Counted from the first letter of the stretch, positions 26,576-35,497 are shown. The stretch is DNA of 64,000 nucleotides from UBA12018 sp051656605 (GCA_051656605.1 JBOGCF010000001.1:1-64000); one strand, 5' to 3'. Made by a program: numbers and translations. The notes: generated by a model not told the origin, from the letters alone.

Positions 26576-26640
26576 AGTGATAGATTTATTATTTCTCAAT
26601 TATAGAAACACGACACAGTGTGTATCTCCGCATTTAACAA

Positions 26641-26657
26641 ATCAAAAGTCATGCCAA
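26641..26657 (-). promoter_or_regulatory. Sigma-54-like promoter for the exporter operon
   Basis: On the minus strand the sequence TTGGCATGACTTTTGAT has the -24 GG and, ten bases later, GA where the consensus has GC. The surrounding bases match the TGGCAC-N5-TTGC pattern well otherwise. Transcription would begin near 26630, about 55 bases before the TolC-like ATG. A gene for a sigma-54 activator lies divergently next to it. Confidence 0.6.
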
Positions 26658-26711
26658 AACAATAAACACCTAATACACAATATATTTACACAAATACACG
26701 CCAATAAGCAC

Positions 26712-26748
26712 TGTGCATTTGCGCACAAAATGAGTGCGAATACGCACA
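26712..26748. promoter_or_regulatory. Two palindromic activator sites, 21 bp apart
   Basis: TGTGCATTTGCGCACA (26712-26727) and AGTGCGAATACGCACA (26733-26748) are both 16-bp near-perfect palindromes whose start points differ by 21 bp, two helical turns. They lie 57-93 bp upstream of the -24 element of the exporter promoter, the usual place for NtrC-type enhancer sites. They are just upstream of the regulator's own -7 element. Confidence 0.7.
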
Positions 26749-26770
26749 CACAACACATGATATTTTAAGT

Positions 26771-26778
26771 TATATTTG
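26771..26778 (+). promoter_or_regulatory. -7 element for the regulator-kinase operon
   Basis: TATATTTG matches TAnnTTTG and lies 23 bp before the ATG of the response regulator. The palindromic activator sites end 23 bp upstream, so the regulator could also influence its own transcription. Confidence 0.5.
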
Positions 26779-26800
26779 CAGACAAACCGATTTTAAGACC

Positions 26801-28168
26801 ATGGAGACCAAAGGAAAGATATTAATAGTCGATGACAACGAAGATGTGCTTTTTGCTCTGAATTTGTTGCTCGAACCCTATGTGGAAAAGATAAAAGTAA
26901 CGACACAACCTGCCCGAATCGAACATTTCATGAACACGTTTGAGCCCGATGTCGTTTTACTTGATATGAATTTCAGTCGCGATGCCATCAGCGGACAAGA
27001 AGGTTTCGACTGTCTGGAGCTTATCCTAAAACTCGACCCGCAAGCCATCGTGTTGTTTATGACTGCTTATGCAGATACCGACAAGGCGGTACGTGCCATC
27101 AAAGCGGGAGCGATCGACTTTATACCCAAACCCTGGGAAAAAGAGAAGCTGCTTGCCACGCTATCGTCGGCCATCAAACTGCGCCAGTCGCGCCGGGAGG
27201 TGAAGCAACTGCAAGAGAAAGTCGTAGCATTGAGCAACCATCACGACGACAATCCCTGCATCATCGGGTGTTCGCAATCCATGCAGGAAGTAATGGATAC
27301 AATCAATAAACTGGCTCATACCGACGCCAATATTCTTATTCTGGGCGAAAACGGAACCGGCAAAGACCTTATTGCTCGCGCACTTCATCACGATTCGCCA
27401 CGCAAAGAACTTCCGTTTATCAATATAGACTTGGGCAGTATTCCCGAGAATCTGTTTGAAAGTGAATTGTTCGGACACGAGAAAGGAGCTTTTACCGATG
27501 CAAAAAAAGGGAAAGCCGGACGTATGGAAGTGGCCTCGGGAGGAACGCTCTTTCTCGACGAAATTGGGAATCTTTCGTTACCGATGCAGGCCAAACTGCT
27601 CACGGCAATCGAAAAACGTCAAATCATGCGCCTCGGTTCTACGCAACCTATCGATATTGATGTTCGCCTCATTTGCGCAACCAACGCACAAATTCGGGAT
27701 ATGATAGACGACGGCAACTTCCGTCAAGACTTGCTGTACCGGATCAATACGATCGAGTTGCATATTCCGCCGCTTCGCGAACGCGGTGAAGATGTATTGC
27801 TGCTTGCCGATTTCTTTTTGCAGCGTTATGCTCACAAGTATAAGAAACCAGTAAATGGCCTTAATCGGGAAGCCAAACAGAAATTGATGCGCTACCACTG
27901 GCCCGGCAATGTGCGCGAATTGCAGCATGCCATCGAAAGGGCAATCATCTTATCAGACAGTACACAACTGAAACCCGATAATTTCATGTTGCAGCCACAA
28001 GCAGCAAAACGTAGCGTCGATGATGAAGTTCTCAACCTGGAGCAGCTCGAACGCTGTGCTATTGAACGGGCCATGAAGCGTAGCGAAGGTAACTTGAGCA
28101 GAGCGGCCGAGCATCTTGGCATTACACGTTATTCACTCTACCGCAAACTCGAAAAACTTGGATTATGA
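26801..28168 (+). CDS. Sigma-54-dependent response regulator (NtrC family)
   Basis: This 455-residue regulator has three domains. The receiver domain spans 1-120, with the phosphorylation Asp at about residue 55. The AAA+ sigma-54 interaction domain spans about 145-375, with Walker A GENGTGKD, the sigma-54-contacting loop in the GAFTDA variant at about 229-234, and Walker B LFLDEIG. The C-terminal Fis-type helix-turn-helix reads LSRAAEHLGITRYSLYRKL. It activates transcription from -24/-12 promoters after phosphorylation by the kinase encoded immediately downstream, whose start overlaps its stop. The divergent exporter operon is its most likely target. Confidence 0.95.
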   Translation: METKGKILIVDDNEDVLFALNLLLEPYVEKIKVTTQPARIEHFMNTFEPDVVLLDMNFSRDAISGQEGFDCLELILKLDPQAIVLFMTAYADTDKAVRAIKAGAIDFIPKPWEKEKLLATLSSAIKLRQSRREVKQLQEKVVALSNHHDDNPCIIGCSQSMQEVMDTINKLAHTDANILILGENGTGKDLIARALHHDSPRKELPFINIDLGSIPENLFESELFGHEKGAFTDAKKGKAGRMEVASGGTLFLDEIGNLSLPMQAKLLTAIEKRQIMRLGSTQPIDIDVRLICATNAQIRDMIDDGNFRQDLLYRINTIELHIPPLRERGEDVLLLADFFLQRYAHKYKKPVNGLNREAKQKLMRYHWPGNVRELQHAIERAIILSDSTQLKPDNFMLQPQAAKRSVDDEVLNLEQLERCAIERAMKRSEGNLSRAAEHLGITRYSLYRKLEKLGL

Positions 28169-29490
28169 GTCGTATTCAAAACTTTCGTCTCATCGTATTA
28201 CTGTTGTTGATGTGCGCAACATCGGTGGGCGGTGTGCTGTTTTTCCAACACGAACTTTATTTTTGCTTTGTTTTTACAATTCTATTAGGAATTATCCTGC
28301 TGATCGTTGCCACACAATGGCAATCGCACACCGTACATATGATCACACGCATGATAGAGGGAATAAACCACACCGATTTCTCAATCAACTTTTCTTTGCA
28401 ACATAAAACGAAAGCCGAACAGCGTTTGGCCTCCGACATGAATTTGGTGTTGAGCAAAATCCGGATGCGTATATCGGATCGTGAAGAGCGGTGCCAATAT
28501 TACGAAACACTATTGAGCACGGTAGATACGTGTATACTGGTTATCGATCTTTCGGGCAAAATACACTGGATGAATCATGCTTCGACACGGGAATTGGGTA
28601 CACATGTTTCACGATCAATCAATGACTTGTCCACATGGAACCCCGACCTTCCGTCTCTGCTTCTCTCTCTGAAACCAGGCGATATAAAAGCGGTGAAAGT
28701 GACTGATGGTGACCGCTCTCGCGAATTGGCAGTGAGTGTTACCGAGTATTCGTCCAAAGGCACCGATCTGCGCTTAATCAATATCAGAAATATTGGATCC
28801 GTTCTGGAAGCAAACGAAATGGAGGCATGGCAAAAACTGATTCGCGTGCTCACACATGAGATTATGAACTCGATTGCTCCAATCATTTCATTGAGCGACA
28901 CGCTGAGCGAACGGGCTTCGACAAATGGTTTTAACGAAAAGGACTTCTCCATCATGCAACAAGCCATGCATACCATTCACCGTCGTAGCAAAGGGTTGCT
29001 TACTTTTGTCGAAAACTACCGCAAACTATCGCGCATTGCACCTCCGCAACGCACACCTGTGTCGGTAGGCGAACTGCTCGATGATATGAAAAAGCTTTAT
29101 CTATCAGATCGAATCCTTTACTCGTACCACTCTGATTGCCGCGATTTGTCTATCTTAATAGACCGCCCGCAGATTGAGCAAACCCTGATCAATTTGATAA
29201 AGAATGCAACGGAGGCTTGTTGCGAAAAGGAGTTGGCCGCAATAGTCATACAATGCTCTCACGACCGTCAAAGGCAACAAATTGTTCTTTCGGTTAGCGA
29301 CAACGGTTGTGGTATTCTGCCCGAAGTGCAAGATAAAATCTTTGTTCCATTTTTTAGCACCAAGCAAAATGGATCGGGCATCGGACTCAATCTCTGCAAA
29401 CAGATCGTACGTTTGCACGGCGGACACCTTGCAGTATCGAGTACTCCCGGCATCGGAACTACCTTTGCAATGCATCTGCCAATTCATTGA
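28165..29490 (+). CDS. Sensor histidine kinase
   Basis: This 441-residue membrane kinase has two closely spaced helices (about 8-27 and 31-49) with almost no periplasmic loop, then a HAMP-like linker and a PAS-like domain (about 105-215). The DHp domain has the phospho-accepting His in RVLTHEIMNS at about residue 231. The ATPase domain has an N box (LINLIKNATEA), DNGCGI and GSGIGLNL. With so small an external part it probably senses a signal in the membrane or cytoplasm, or through a partner. It overlaps the regulator gene by 4 bp (ATGA), so the two are made together and control the divergent exporter genes by inference. Confidence 0.93.
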   Translation: MSRIQNFRLIVLLLLMCATSVGGVLFFQHELYFCFVFTILLGIILLIVATQWQSHTVHMITRMIEGINHTDFSINFSLQHKTKAEQRLASDMNLVLSKIRMRISDREERCQYYETLLSTVDTCILVIDLSGKIHWMNHASTRELGTHVSRSINDLSTWNPDLPSLLLSLKPGDIKAVKVTDGDRSRELAVSVTEYSSKGTDLRLINIRNIGSVLEANEMEAWQKLIRVLTHEIMNSIAPIISLSDTLSERASTNGFNEKDFSIMQQAMHTIHRRSKGLLTFVENYRKLSRIAPPQRTPVSVGELLDDMKKLYLSDRILYSYHSDCRDLSILIDRPQIEQTLINLIKNATEACCEKELAAIVIQCSHDRQRQQIVLSVSDNGCGILPEVQDKIFVPFFSTKQNGSGIGLNLCKQIVRLHGGHLAVSSTPGIGTTFAMHLPIH

Positions 29491-29527
29491 AGCAACCTAA
29501 AAAAAAAGACATCAAGAAGGTAAAAAC

Positions 29528-29611
29528 GTTTTCATCGAAGACGCGTTTCTGTTTTCATTGAAGACGTTTTATCGTCTTCGACGAAAACAGTTTTGCATTT
29601 TCAATGAAAAC
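29528..29611. repeat. Array of four 15-bp palindromes at a strict 23-bp period
   Basis: Units begin at 29528, 29551, 29574 and 29597: GTTTTCATCGAAGAC, GTTTTCATTGAAGAC, GTCTTCGACGAAAAC and ATTTTCAATGAAAAC. All fit GTYTTC-N3-GAARAC, apart from the first base of the last unit. The 8-bp spacers differ from each other. The array fills the gap between the convergent kinase and acetyltransferase genes. Confidence 0.85.
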
Positions 29612-29614
29612 AAA

Positions 29615-30037
29615 TTACAACTGCATGTGCAGGATTGGATATGCTTTACCTTCCCCATCAAGCTCTGATCGTCTTTGTATCTCGAATCCCATGTGTTTGT
29701 AAAACCCTACGGCCTGAACGTTTTGCTCATTCACATCCACTTTGTTTACATGCAATGCAGCTATGGCATACGTTACCAACGTCTTTCCTATCCCACAATA
29801 GCGGTAATCATTATCGACAAACAACATTTCCAGACTATGGTCTGCAATTCCCATAAATCCAACTAAGCGCTCTTCTTGCTCAAATCCAAACAAGGATACA
29901 TGCTCAAAGTACATCGGAAGCTGTTTTTTATAATACAAAAAGTCTTCTTGCTTTAAGAAATCGTGCGTATTCTTAACTGCACTTTCCCAAATCTCTATCA
30001 AACGAGGATAATCTGCTGCTTCAATTTTTCTAATCAT
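29615..30037 (-). CDS. GNAT-family N-acetyltransferase
   Basis: This 140-residue single-domain protein has the acetyl-CoA pyrophosphate loop YRYCGIGKTLV at about 78-88, preceded by the strand MLFVDNDY. The late motif NVQAVGFYKHMGFEIQRR is typical of GNAT strand 5 and helix 4. It resembles YjaB-type acetyltransferases of unknown substrate. It is monocistronic, and its stop lies three bases beyond the 23-bp palindrome array. Confidence 0.88.
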   Translation of the reverse strand: MIRKIEAADYPRLIEIWESAVKNTHDFLKQEDFLYYKKQLPMYFEHVSLFGFEQEERLVGFMGIADHSLEMLFVDNDYRYCGIGKTLVTYAIAALHVNKVDVNEQNVQAVGFYKHMGFEIQRRSELDGEGKAYPILHMQL

Positions 30038-30094
30038 AGCCTTAAATTTAGATCTACGAAGATCGATACAAAATCAGACGCAAAGATAAAAACT

Positions 30095-31348
30095 TTAAAT
30101 CAAACTGATTAGCAAAGCAAAATTAAGCGCAGTAACGATCAGCCCCAATACAAGCAGCAATCCTGTTGTAAAACGTGTATTGGCATAAGTTCCCATTACT
30201 GCTTTATTCGATGTGAGATATACTTGTGTAAAGATGGTGATGGGCAGTTGTATACTCAGCACTACTTGCGAATAGATCAGCCCTTTGAACGGATCACTGA
30301 TGAGAAAGATGATCAACGTTGCGGGGATAAACGACAACAACACTCCTAGCTTCGAACGTTTTGCTTTATAGTTATATGTCTCACCAAAGAGTCCGGCAAA
30401 TATAGATGCTCCGGCTATACCGGAAGTAATGGTCGAAGCAATTCCGGCAAGCAGCAAAGCTACACCAAACACAACTCCTGCATTATTTCCAACAAGTGGA
30501 GTTAACAACTGTTGCGCTTGAGACAGTTCGTCTACCTTTACTTGATGCTTGTAAAATGTAGCGGCTGCTAGAATAATCATGGCCGAATTGATTGCCCATC
30601 CTACGATCATGGAAAATAATGTATCGTAAAACTCATATTTCAGTTTGCTTCGTTTCGTACTTTCATCTTCGAGATTCCACTCCCTGCTTTGAATAATCTC
30701 GGAATGGAGAAAAAGATTATGCGGCATCACAACAGCACCCAATACGCCCATAATGATTAACATCGAATTGCGAGGAAACTGGGGCGTAACGCTACACTTT
30801 AGTGTCTGAACCCAATCTACATCTACAAGCCACAACTCGTACAAAAACGACAATCCGATAATGGAAATAAAAAAGATTATACCTCGTTCTATGCGCTTAT
30901 AGGTATTGCTCATCAGTAAAATTACACAAGCAATCATCACGAAGGCCGCTCCTATTTTCAAGGGAATATCAAAAAGCATTTGCAAAGCAATTGCCCCACC
31001 TAATATTTCGGCAAGCGAGGTAGATATACTTGCAAAGATGGCCGATATAATGATTGGTCTACTTAAGGGTTTAGGAATGTATTGAGTCGTTGCCTCGGAA
31101 AGACACAATCCGGTTACAATACCCAAGTGCGCAACATTGTGCTGAATAATAATGAGCATAACGGACGAAAGCGTCACGACCCAAAGAAGCGCATAGCCAT
31201 ATTCAGATCCGGCAGCCAAGTTGGTTGCCCAGTTACCCGGATCAATAAATCCAATTGTGACCAACAATCCGGGCCCAATGTATTTCAACAAATCGAATGC
31301 ACTCGATCTTGCTCGTTCCTTTCCGTTTCGTTTAGGCAGAATATTCAT
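30095..31348 (-). CDS. Nramp-family divalent metal ion transporter (MntH-like)
   Basis: This 417-residue polytopic protein has about 11 helices and the canonical Nramp metal-binding motifs: DPGN in the first helix (IGFIDPGNWATN, about 35-46) and MPHNLFLHS in the sixth (about 208-216). It imports Mn2+, Fe2+ or related ions with protons. Both motifs are intact, so metal transport is likely, unlike in divergent Nramp-related magnesium or aluminium transporters. A TAAATTTG element at 31356-31363 on the minus strand would place transcription almost at the ATG. I found no clear MntR- or Fur-like operator by eye. Confidence 0.92.
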   Translation of the reverse strand: MNILPKRNGKERARSSAFDLLKYIGPGLLVTIGFIDPGNWATNLAAGSEYGYALLWVVTLSSVMLIIIQHNVAHLGIVTGLCLSEATTQYIPKPLSRPIIISAIFASISTSLAEILGGAIALQMLFDIPLKIGAAFVMIACVILLMSNTYKRIERGIIFFISIIGLSFLYELWLVDVDWVQTLKCSVTPQFPRNSMLIIMGVLGAVVMPHNLFLHSEIIQSREWNLEDESTKRSKLKYEFYDTLFSMIVGWAINSAMIILAAATFYKHQVKVDELSQAQQLLTPLVGNNAGVVFGVALLLAGIASTITSGIAGASIFAGLFGETYNYKAKRSKLGVLLSFIPATLIIFLISDPFKGLIYSQVVLSIQLPITIFTQVYLTSNKAVMGTYANTRFTTGLLLVLGLIVTALNFALLISLI

Positions 31349-31752
31349 CTATCATCAAATTTATAAAAGAGATCAATCTCTCAAATTACACATTACATCA
31401 TTATAGCAATGCATTTTCTCATATTTCAAACAAATTCATTGTATTCTATGTTTTCACTTGTCGATTTTAGCATAAACAAAATAAATATACGACTAAAACA
31501 AATATATCATTTTATCATAAAAACAGATACTATACATAACACATGTGCGGTAAATGCCCGAGGCAAGACAAAAACAATCTATCATATTAATAGCATATAT
31601 CTGCATTTGAAAACATTTTGGCAAACACAAACTACCTGAGATTTTCATAAAATATTTCTCATGCATCATTACAGGTAAATATTCACACGATACTACAATA
31701 ATAACTCTCTAAAATCATACATACGATAGTCTCTAATTCTATCAATAGCCAT
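31349..31752. other. Intergenic stretch without recognisable genes
   Basis: About 400 bp of AT-rich DNA lies upstream of the Nramp gene. Small open frames are present but have no coding character. Apart from the possible -7 element of the Nramp gene I see nothing definite here. The palindrome array follows immediately. Confidence 0.6.
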
Positions 31753-31900
31753 TTCTTCGGGAAAACACTTTGCAATTTCTTCGGGAAGAATAAAAAAAGT
31801 CTTCGTGAATAGTTTCTAGAATCTCCACGAAGATTTCTCATATTCTCCATGGAGACTTTTCAGAATCTTCACGAAAACTTTTTTCACTCTCCTTGAAAAC
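31753..31900. repeat. Array of seven 14-bp degenerate palindromes at a 22-bp period
   Basis: Units start at 31753, 31777, 31799, 31821, 31843, 31865 and 31887. They fit NTCTYC-N2-GRARAY loosely: TTCTTCGGGAAAAC, TTCTTCGGGAAGAA, GTCTTCGTGAATAG, ATCTCCACGAAGAT, TTCTCCATGGAGAC, ATCTTCACGAAAAC and CTCTCCTTGAAAAC. The first step is 24 bp and the other five are exactly 22 bp. The spacers are unrelated and mostly A+T. The array lies between the dapA terminator and the Nramp gene. Confidence 0.85.
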
Positions 31901-31934
31901 AAAATTTGCTTCTTAGATAAAGCTCAAACGCAAA

Positions 31935-31974
31935 ATCCCCCTAATGACACAAGTTTGTGTATCATTAGGGGGAT
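31935..31974 (-). terminator. Terminator of dapA
   Basis: A long hairpin on the minus strand (ATCCCCCTAATGA with TCATTAGGGGGAT, plus a CACAAAC/TTGTG inner part) is followed by TTTTGC. It lies 30 bp after the dapA stop codon. Confidence 0.85.
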
Positions 31975-32003
31975 CCTTATATTCTATGTAAAATTGTTTT
32001 GTA

Positions 32004-32897
32004 CTAGCAGCGAATATTTAGTTCGCGCAATACATCGCGAATTTTTTCGAAGGTAGTAATTCTTGTTGGCACCAACGGCAAACGAAGTTTGTTTTCGATG
32101 TATCCCATTGCATGAAGAATACTTTTCACACCGGCAGGATTCCCATCCACAAACAACAATTCGAAAAGCTCCGTAAAACGGTGGTGAATCAACAACGAAC
32201 TTTGGTAGTCGCCATTAAGAGCCAAGCGTACCATACGGCTAAACTCATATGGAAATGCATTTCCGATTACCGAGATTACTCCTACTGCACCCAAAGAAAT
32301 GAGTGGATAAGTAATACCATCGTCGCCGGAGATTACATCAAAGTCGGCCGGTTTGTGCTTAATGATGTCATCCATTTGCGTAATATTGCCTGATGCTTCT
32401 TTGATTGCTACGCAGTTTTTGCATTCACGCGCGATACGTAATGTTGTTTCGGCTGTCATGTTTACACCTGTACGTCCCGGAACATTATAAAGTATAATAG
32501 GCAAACGTGTTGCTTCAGAAATAGCTTTATAGTGTCTGTAGATTCCTTCTTGAGAAGGTTTGTTGTAGTAAGGAACTACGGAAAGAATGGCATCTACCCC
32601 ATTGAAATTTCCAGTCTTAAGCTTGTCGCAAACAGCTTTTGTACTGTTTCCGCCTACACCCAAAACAATAGGAATACGACCGCGTACTCGCTCTATTACA
32701 AGGTTTAATATTTCAGTCTTCTCTTCTTCGGTTAGCGTTGGTGTTTCGGCTGTAGTACCCAACACTACGAGATAGTCTGTACCATTTTGAATTTGGTGAT
32801 CGACCAATCGTCCCAGTGCTTCAAAGTCTACGCTTTCATCTTGCTTAAAGGGAGTAATTAGTGCTACTCCCATTCCTTTTAGATTTATATCTGCCAT
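32004..32897 (-). CDS. dapA: 4-hydroxy-tetrahydrodipicolinate synthase
   Basis: This 297-residue TIM-barrel lyase condenses pyruvate and aspartate semialdehyde in the diaminopimelate/lysine pathway. Family landmarks are GVALITPFK at the N-terminus, the LGTTAETPTL motif that binds pyruvate (about 46-55), the catalytic Tyr in ILYNVPGRTG (about 135-144) and the Schiff-base Lys in VAIKEASGN (about 163-171). Length is standard. Two TATTTTTG elements (32933-32940 and 32943-32950, minus strand) could serve as -7 boxes. It follows the DUF6913 gene and ligA in the order common in Bacteroidales. Confidence 0.96.
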   Translation of the reverse strand: MADINLKGMGVALITPFKQDESVDFEALGRLVDHQIQNGTDYLVVLGTTAETPTLTEEEKTEILNLVIERVRGRIPIVLGVGGNSTKAVCDKLKTGNFNGVDAILSVVPYYNKPSQEGIYRHYKAISEATRLPIILYNVPGRTGVNMTAETTLRIARECKNCVAIKEASGNITQMDDIIKHKPADFDVISGDDGITYPLISLGAVGVISVIGNAFPYEFSRMVRLALNGDYQSSLLIHHRFTELFELLFVDGNPAGVKSILHAMGYIENKLRLPLVPTRITTFEKIRDVLRELNIRC

Positions 32898-32950
32898 ACG
32901 GTCAAAATCCTTTGATTTACTTTAATTACTTACAAAAATAAGCAAAAATA

Positions 32951-33463
32951 TCATTTTGCACGGATTGTGCGGAGATAAAATAATATTTGTTCGAAAATTG
33001 ATTTAATATCTGCCGATTCTTTATACGAAAGCTCAATATCATAAACGAACTGAACAGGCTTAGAGCCAATGCCAATACGTAGAAATGTAGAACCTAACCA
33101 ATATAAATAAGCATGCAATGAAGAGGTGTCGGCGGTGAGGTCGACAAATACATCTGCATGTAGCTTTTTAAATACAGAAAAGCAATGTTCGGTAGGAAGA
33201 CCAAAGCGAGAAATGAACTGTTTACCACTCACATTGATTACGTCTTCAGCTTCTTTAACTCCTTTTCCAAACACGACAAATTTGAGCTTTTTGCCGGCTT
33301 TGCGCAACGAATCCGCCTCAGCATAAATAAGATCAAAGTCGGATGCATTCACAAATACAACCATCGTACGAATTTCGTCATACGAAAGATAACGTCTTTC
33401 GTGATTGCCGGTTTGCAACAAGCCTTGCAGCTTGCGTTTTAATATCATATTTGAAAGCTTCAT
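32951..33463 (-). CDS. DUF6913 family protein
   Basis: This 170-residue soluble protein has no known function. The sequence suggests an alternating alpha/beta fold, with strands such as TMVVFVNASD, KLKFVVFGKG and ADVFVDLTAD. It is conserved in Bacteroidales between ligA and dapA, as here (21 bp after ligA, 53 bp before dapA). I see no catalytic motif. The conserved linkage may reflect only a shared operon. Confidence 0.75.
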   Translation of the reverse strand: MKLSNMILKRKLQGLLQTGNHERRYLSYDEIRTMVVFVNASDFDLIYAEADSLRKAGKKLKFVVFGKGVKEAEDVINVSGKQFISRFGLPTEHCFSVFKKLHADVFVDLTADTSSLHAYLYWLGSTFLRIGIGSKPVQFVYDIELSYKESADIKSIFEQILFYLRTIRAK

Positions 33464-33484
33464 AACAGATCTAATTTAGTTTAT

Positions 33485-35497
33485 TCAGTCCTGAATCATT
33501 TGCAGAAACTCTTCTTCTGATAACAAGGTAACACCCAACTTGGTTGCTTTGTCTAGTTTTGAAGGTCCTATTCCTTCTCCTGCTAGCAAATAGTTGGTTT
33601 TGCCCGATACTGAGCCCGGATTTTTACCACCATTAGCAAGAATAAGTTCCTTATATTCGTCTCTCGAATGGTGCTTAAATGTACCACTGATTACGATGCT
33701 TACGCCTTTTAATTTGTCTGTTGTAATAAGCCCTTCTACTTCTTTTATCGCTAATTGCAGGCCTGCTGTACGCAAGCGTTCTACCATCGCTTTATTTTCG
33801 ACATTATCGAAATACTCGAGTACGCTACGGGCAATACGATCGCCAATCTCATCGACCTCGATCAAGGCATCGTATGAGGCTTGCTCGAGTGCATCGATGT
33901 TTTTGAAAGCTGCTGCCAGTTTTTTAGCGACAGTTTCGCCTACATAGCGAATACCCAGTCCGAACAATACACGTTCGAAAGGCACTTGTTTGCTTTGCTC
34001 AAGACTTGAAAGCAGATTTTGTACACTCTTCTCTTTCCAGCGTGGAAGCGCGATAAGATCGTCGAACGATAAGTCGTACAAGTCGGCCACATTCTTGATC
34101 AATTCGGCACTATAGAGCGTGTCTACGGTTTCAGGTCCGGCTGCAATGTTCATTGCTCTACGTGTAAGGAAGTGTTCGATACGCCCCTTAATTTGTGGCG
34201 GACAGCCGGTATCGTTAGGACAATAGAATGCTGCTTCGCCTTCGATTCGGTCAAGCGGTGTTCCGCATTCGGGACAGTTCTTGATGAATTGTACTTTCTC
34301 GCCAATCAATAGACGTGCGTCTTTATCAACCCCTACAATCTTTGGAATAATTTCGCCTCCCTTCTCTACATAAACCATATCGCCGATATGCAAATCGAGG
34401 CTTTCGATAATATCTGCATTATGCAACGATGCACGCTTTACAACAGTACCCGACAATTGTACGGCATCTAGATTAGCCACCGGCGTAACAGCACCGGTAC
34501 GACCTACTTGATATGAAACTGAGTTGAGGCGGGTAAGCGCTTGCTCGGCCTGAAACTTATAGGAAATAGCCCAACGAGGCGATTTAGCCGTATAGCCAAG
34601 CTCCTGTTGTTGTGTAATCGAATCTACTTTTAATACGATACCATCTGTTGCAACGGGAAGGTTTTTTCGCTCTACATCCCAATAATTGATAAATTCAAAT
34701 ATTTCATCAAGTGTAGTACAACGTTTCATCGTCTCCGGAACTTTGAATCCCCAGCTACGTGCAAGTTGTAGGTTTTCGTAATGCGAATCGGTAGGAAGTG
34801 TATCGCTCATCATGTAATAGAAATAAACATCGAGACGACGCTGAGCTACAACAGAAGAATTTTGAAGTTTCAGTGTACCGGATGCTGCATTGCGCGGATT
34901 AGCAAACAACGGTTCTTCTTGTTCTTCTCGTTCTTTGTTAAGACCATCAAAAACAGCCCATGGCATCAGAATCTCGCCTCGCATTTCGAAATGAGCAGGA
35001 AAACCTTCCTCTCGAAGCTTGAGAGGCACAGAACGAATTGTTTTTACATTATTCGTTACGTCATCTCCACGAGTTCCGTCACCACGAGTTACAGCACGCA
35101 GTAGTTCTCCATTCTCATACGTTACAGATATAGATGTGCCATCATATTTTAGTTCGGCTACAATTGTAAAATCCTCTTGTAGCGTTTTACGTGTACGTTC
35201 ATAGAAATCGGTAACTTCCTCTGCTGAATATGTATTCCCCAAAGATAGCATCGGATAGCGGTGTTCTACCTGAACAAATTCGTTCGAGATATCGCTCCCT
35301 ACACGCTGAGTTGGCGACAGCGGATCGAAAAATTCGGGATTATCAGCTTCTAGTTTTTGTAGTTCATGAAGTTTCTTATCAAATTCGAAGTCGGTAATCT
35401 CCGGCTTAGACAGTACATAATAATTGTAATTATGCTTTTCCAATTCAGATCTTAAACTATCTATCTGAGCCTTAATCTGCTCTTTATTTAAACTCAT
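33485..35497 (-). CDS. ligA: NAD-dependent DNA ligase
   Basis: This DNA ligase has 670 residues when begun at the ATG at 35497 (MSLNKEQIKAQ). The open frame extends further upstream but that part has no family character. The protein shows the Ia domain (HNYNYYVLSKPEITD), the adenylation site with the active Lys in AELKYDGTSIS (about 115-125), and the OB fold with VEKGGEIIPKI. A zinc finger has four Cys in a CPECGTP...CPNDTGCP arrangement. Helix-hairpin-helix repeats and a C-terminal BRCT domain (from about 590) follow. It seals nicks in replication and repair using NAD+. A TATTTTTG element on the minus strand at 35529-35536 is a possible -7 box. Confidence 0.96.
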   Translation of the reverse strand: MSLNKEQIKAQIDSLRSELEKHNYNYYVLSKPEITDFEFDKKLHELQKLEADNPEFFDPLSPTQRVGSDISNEFVQVEHRYPMLSLGNTYSAEEVTDFYERTRKTLQEDFTIVAELKYDGTSISVTYENGELLRAVTRGDGTRGDDVTNNVKTIRSVPLKLREEGFPAHFEMRGEILMPWAVFDGLNKEREEQEEPLFANPRNAASGTLKLQNSSVVAQRRLDVYFYYMMSDTLPTDSHYENLQLARSWGFKVPETMKRCTTLDEIFEFINYWDVERKNLPVATDGIVLKVDSITQQQELGYTAKSPRWAISYKFQAEQALTRLNSVSYQVGRTGAVTPVANLDAVQLSGTVVKRASLHNADIIESLDLHIGDMVYVEKGGEIIPKIVGVDKDARLLIGEKVQFIKNCPECGTPLDRIEGEAAFYCPNDTGCPPQIKGRIEHFLTRRAMNIAAGPETVDTLYSAELIKNVADLYDLSFDDLIALPRWKEKSVQNLLSSLEQSKQVPFERVLFGLGIRYVGETVAKKLAAAFKNIDALEQASYDALIEVDEIGDRIARSVLEYFDNVENKAMVERLRTAGLQLAIKEVEGLITTDKLKGVSIVISGTFKHHSRDEYKELILANGGKNPGSVSGKTNYLLAGEGIGPSKLDKATKLGVTLLSEEEFLQMIQD

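Noticed and set aside
29528..29611. The evenly spaced palindromes looked like a small CRISPR array.
   Set aside because: Repeats are 15 bp with 8-bp spacers, the repeats themselves vary, and there are no cas genes in the window.
31753..31900. Seven regularly spaced units suggested CRISPR or a minisatellite.
   Set aside because: Spacing is only 22 bp with unrelated 8-bp spacers and poorly conserved units. Only dyad symmetry is shared, so neither CRISPR nor simple tandem duplication fits.
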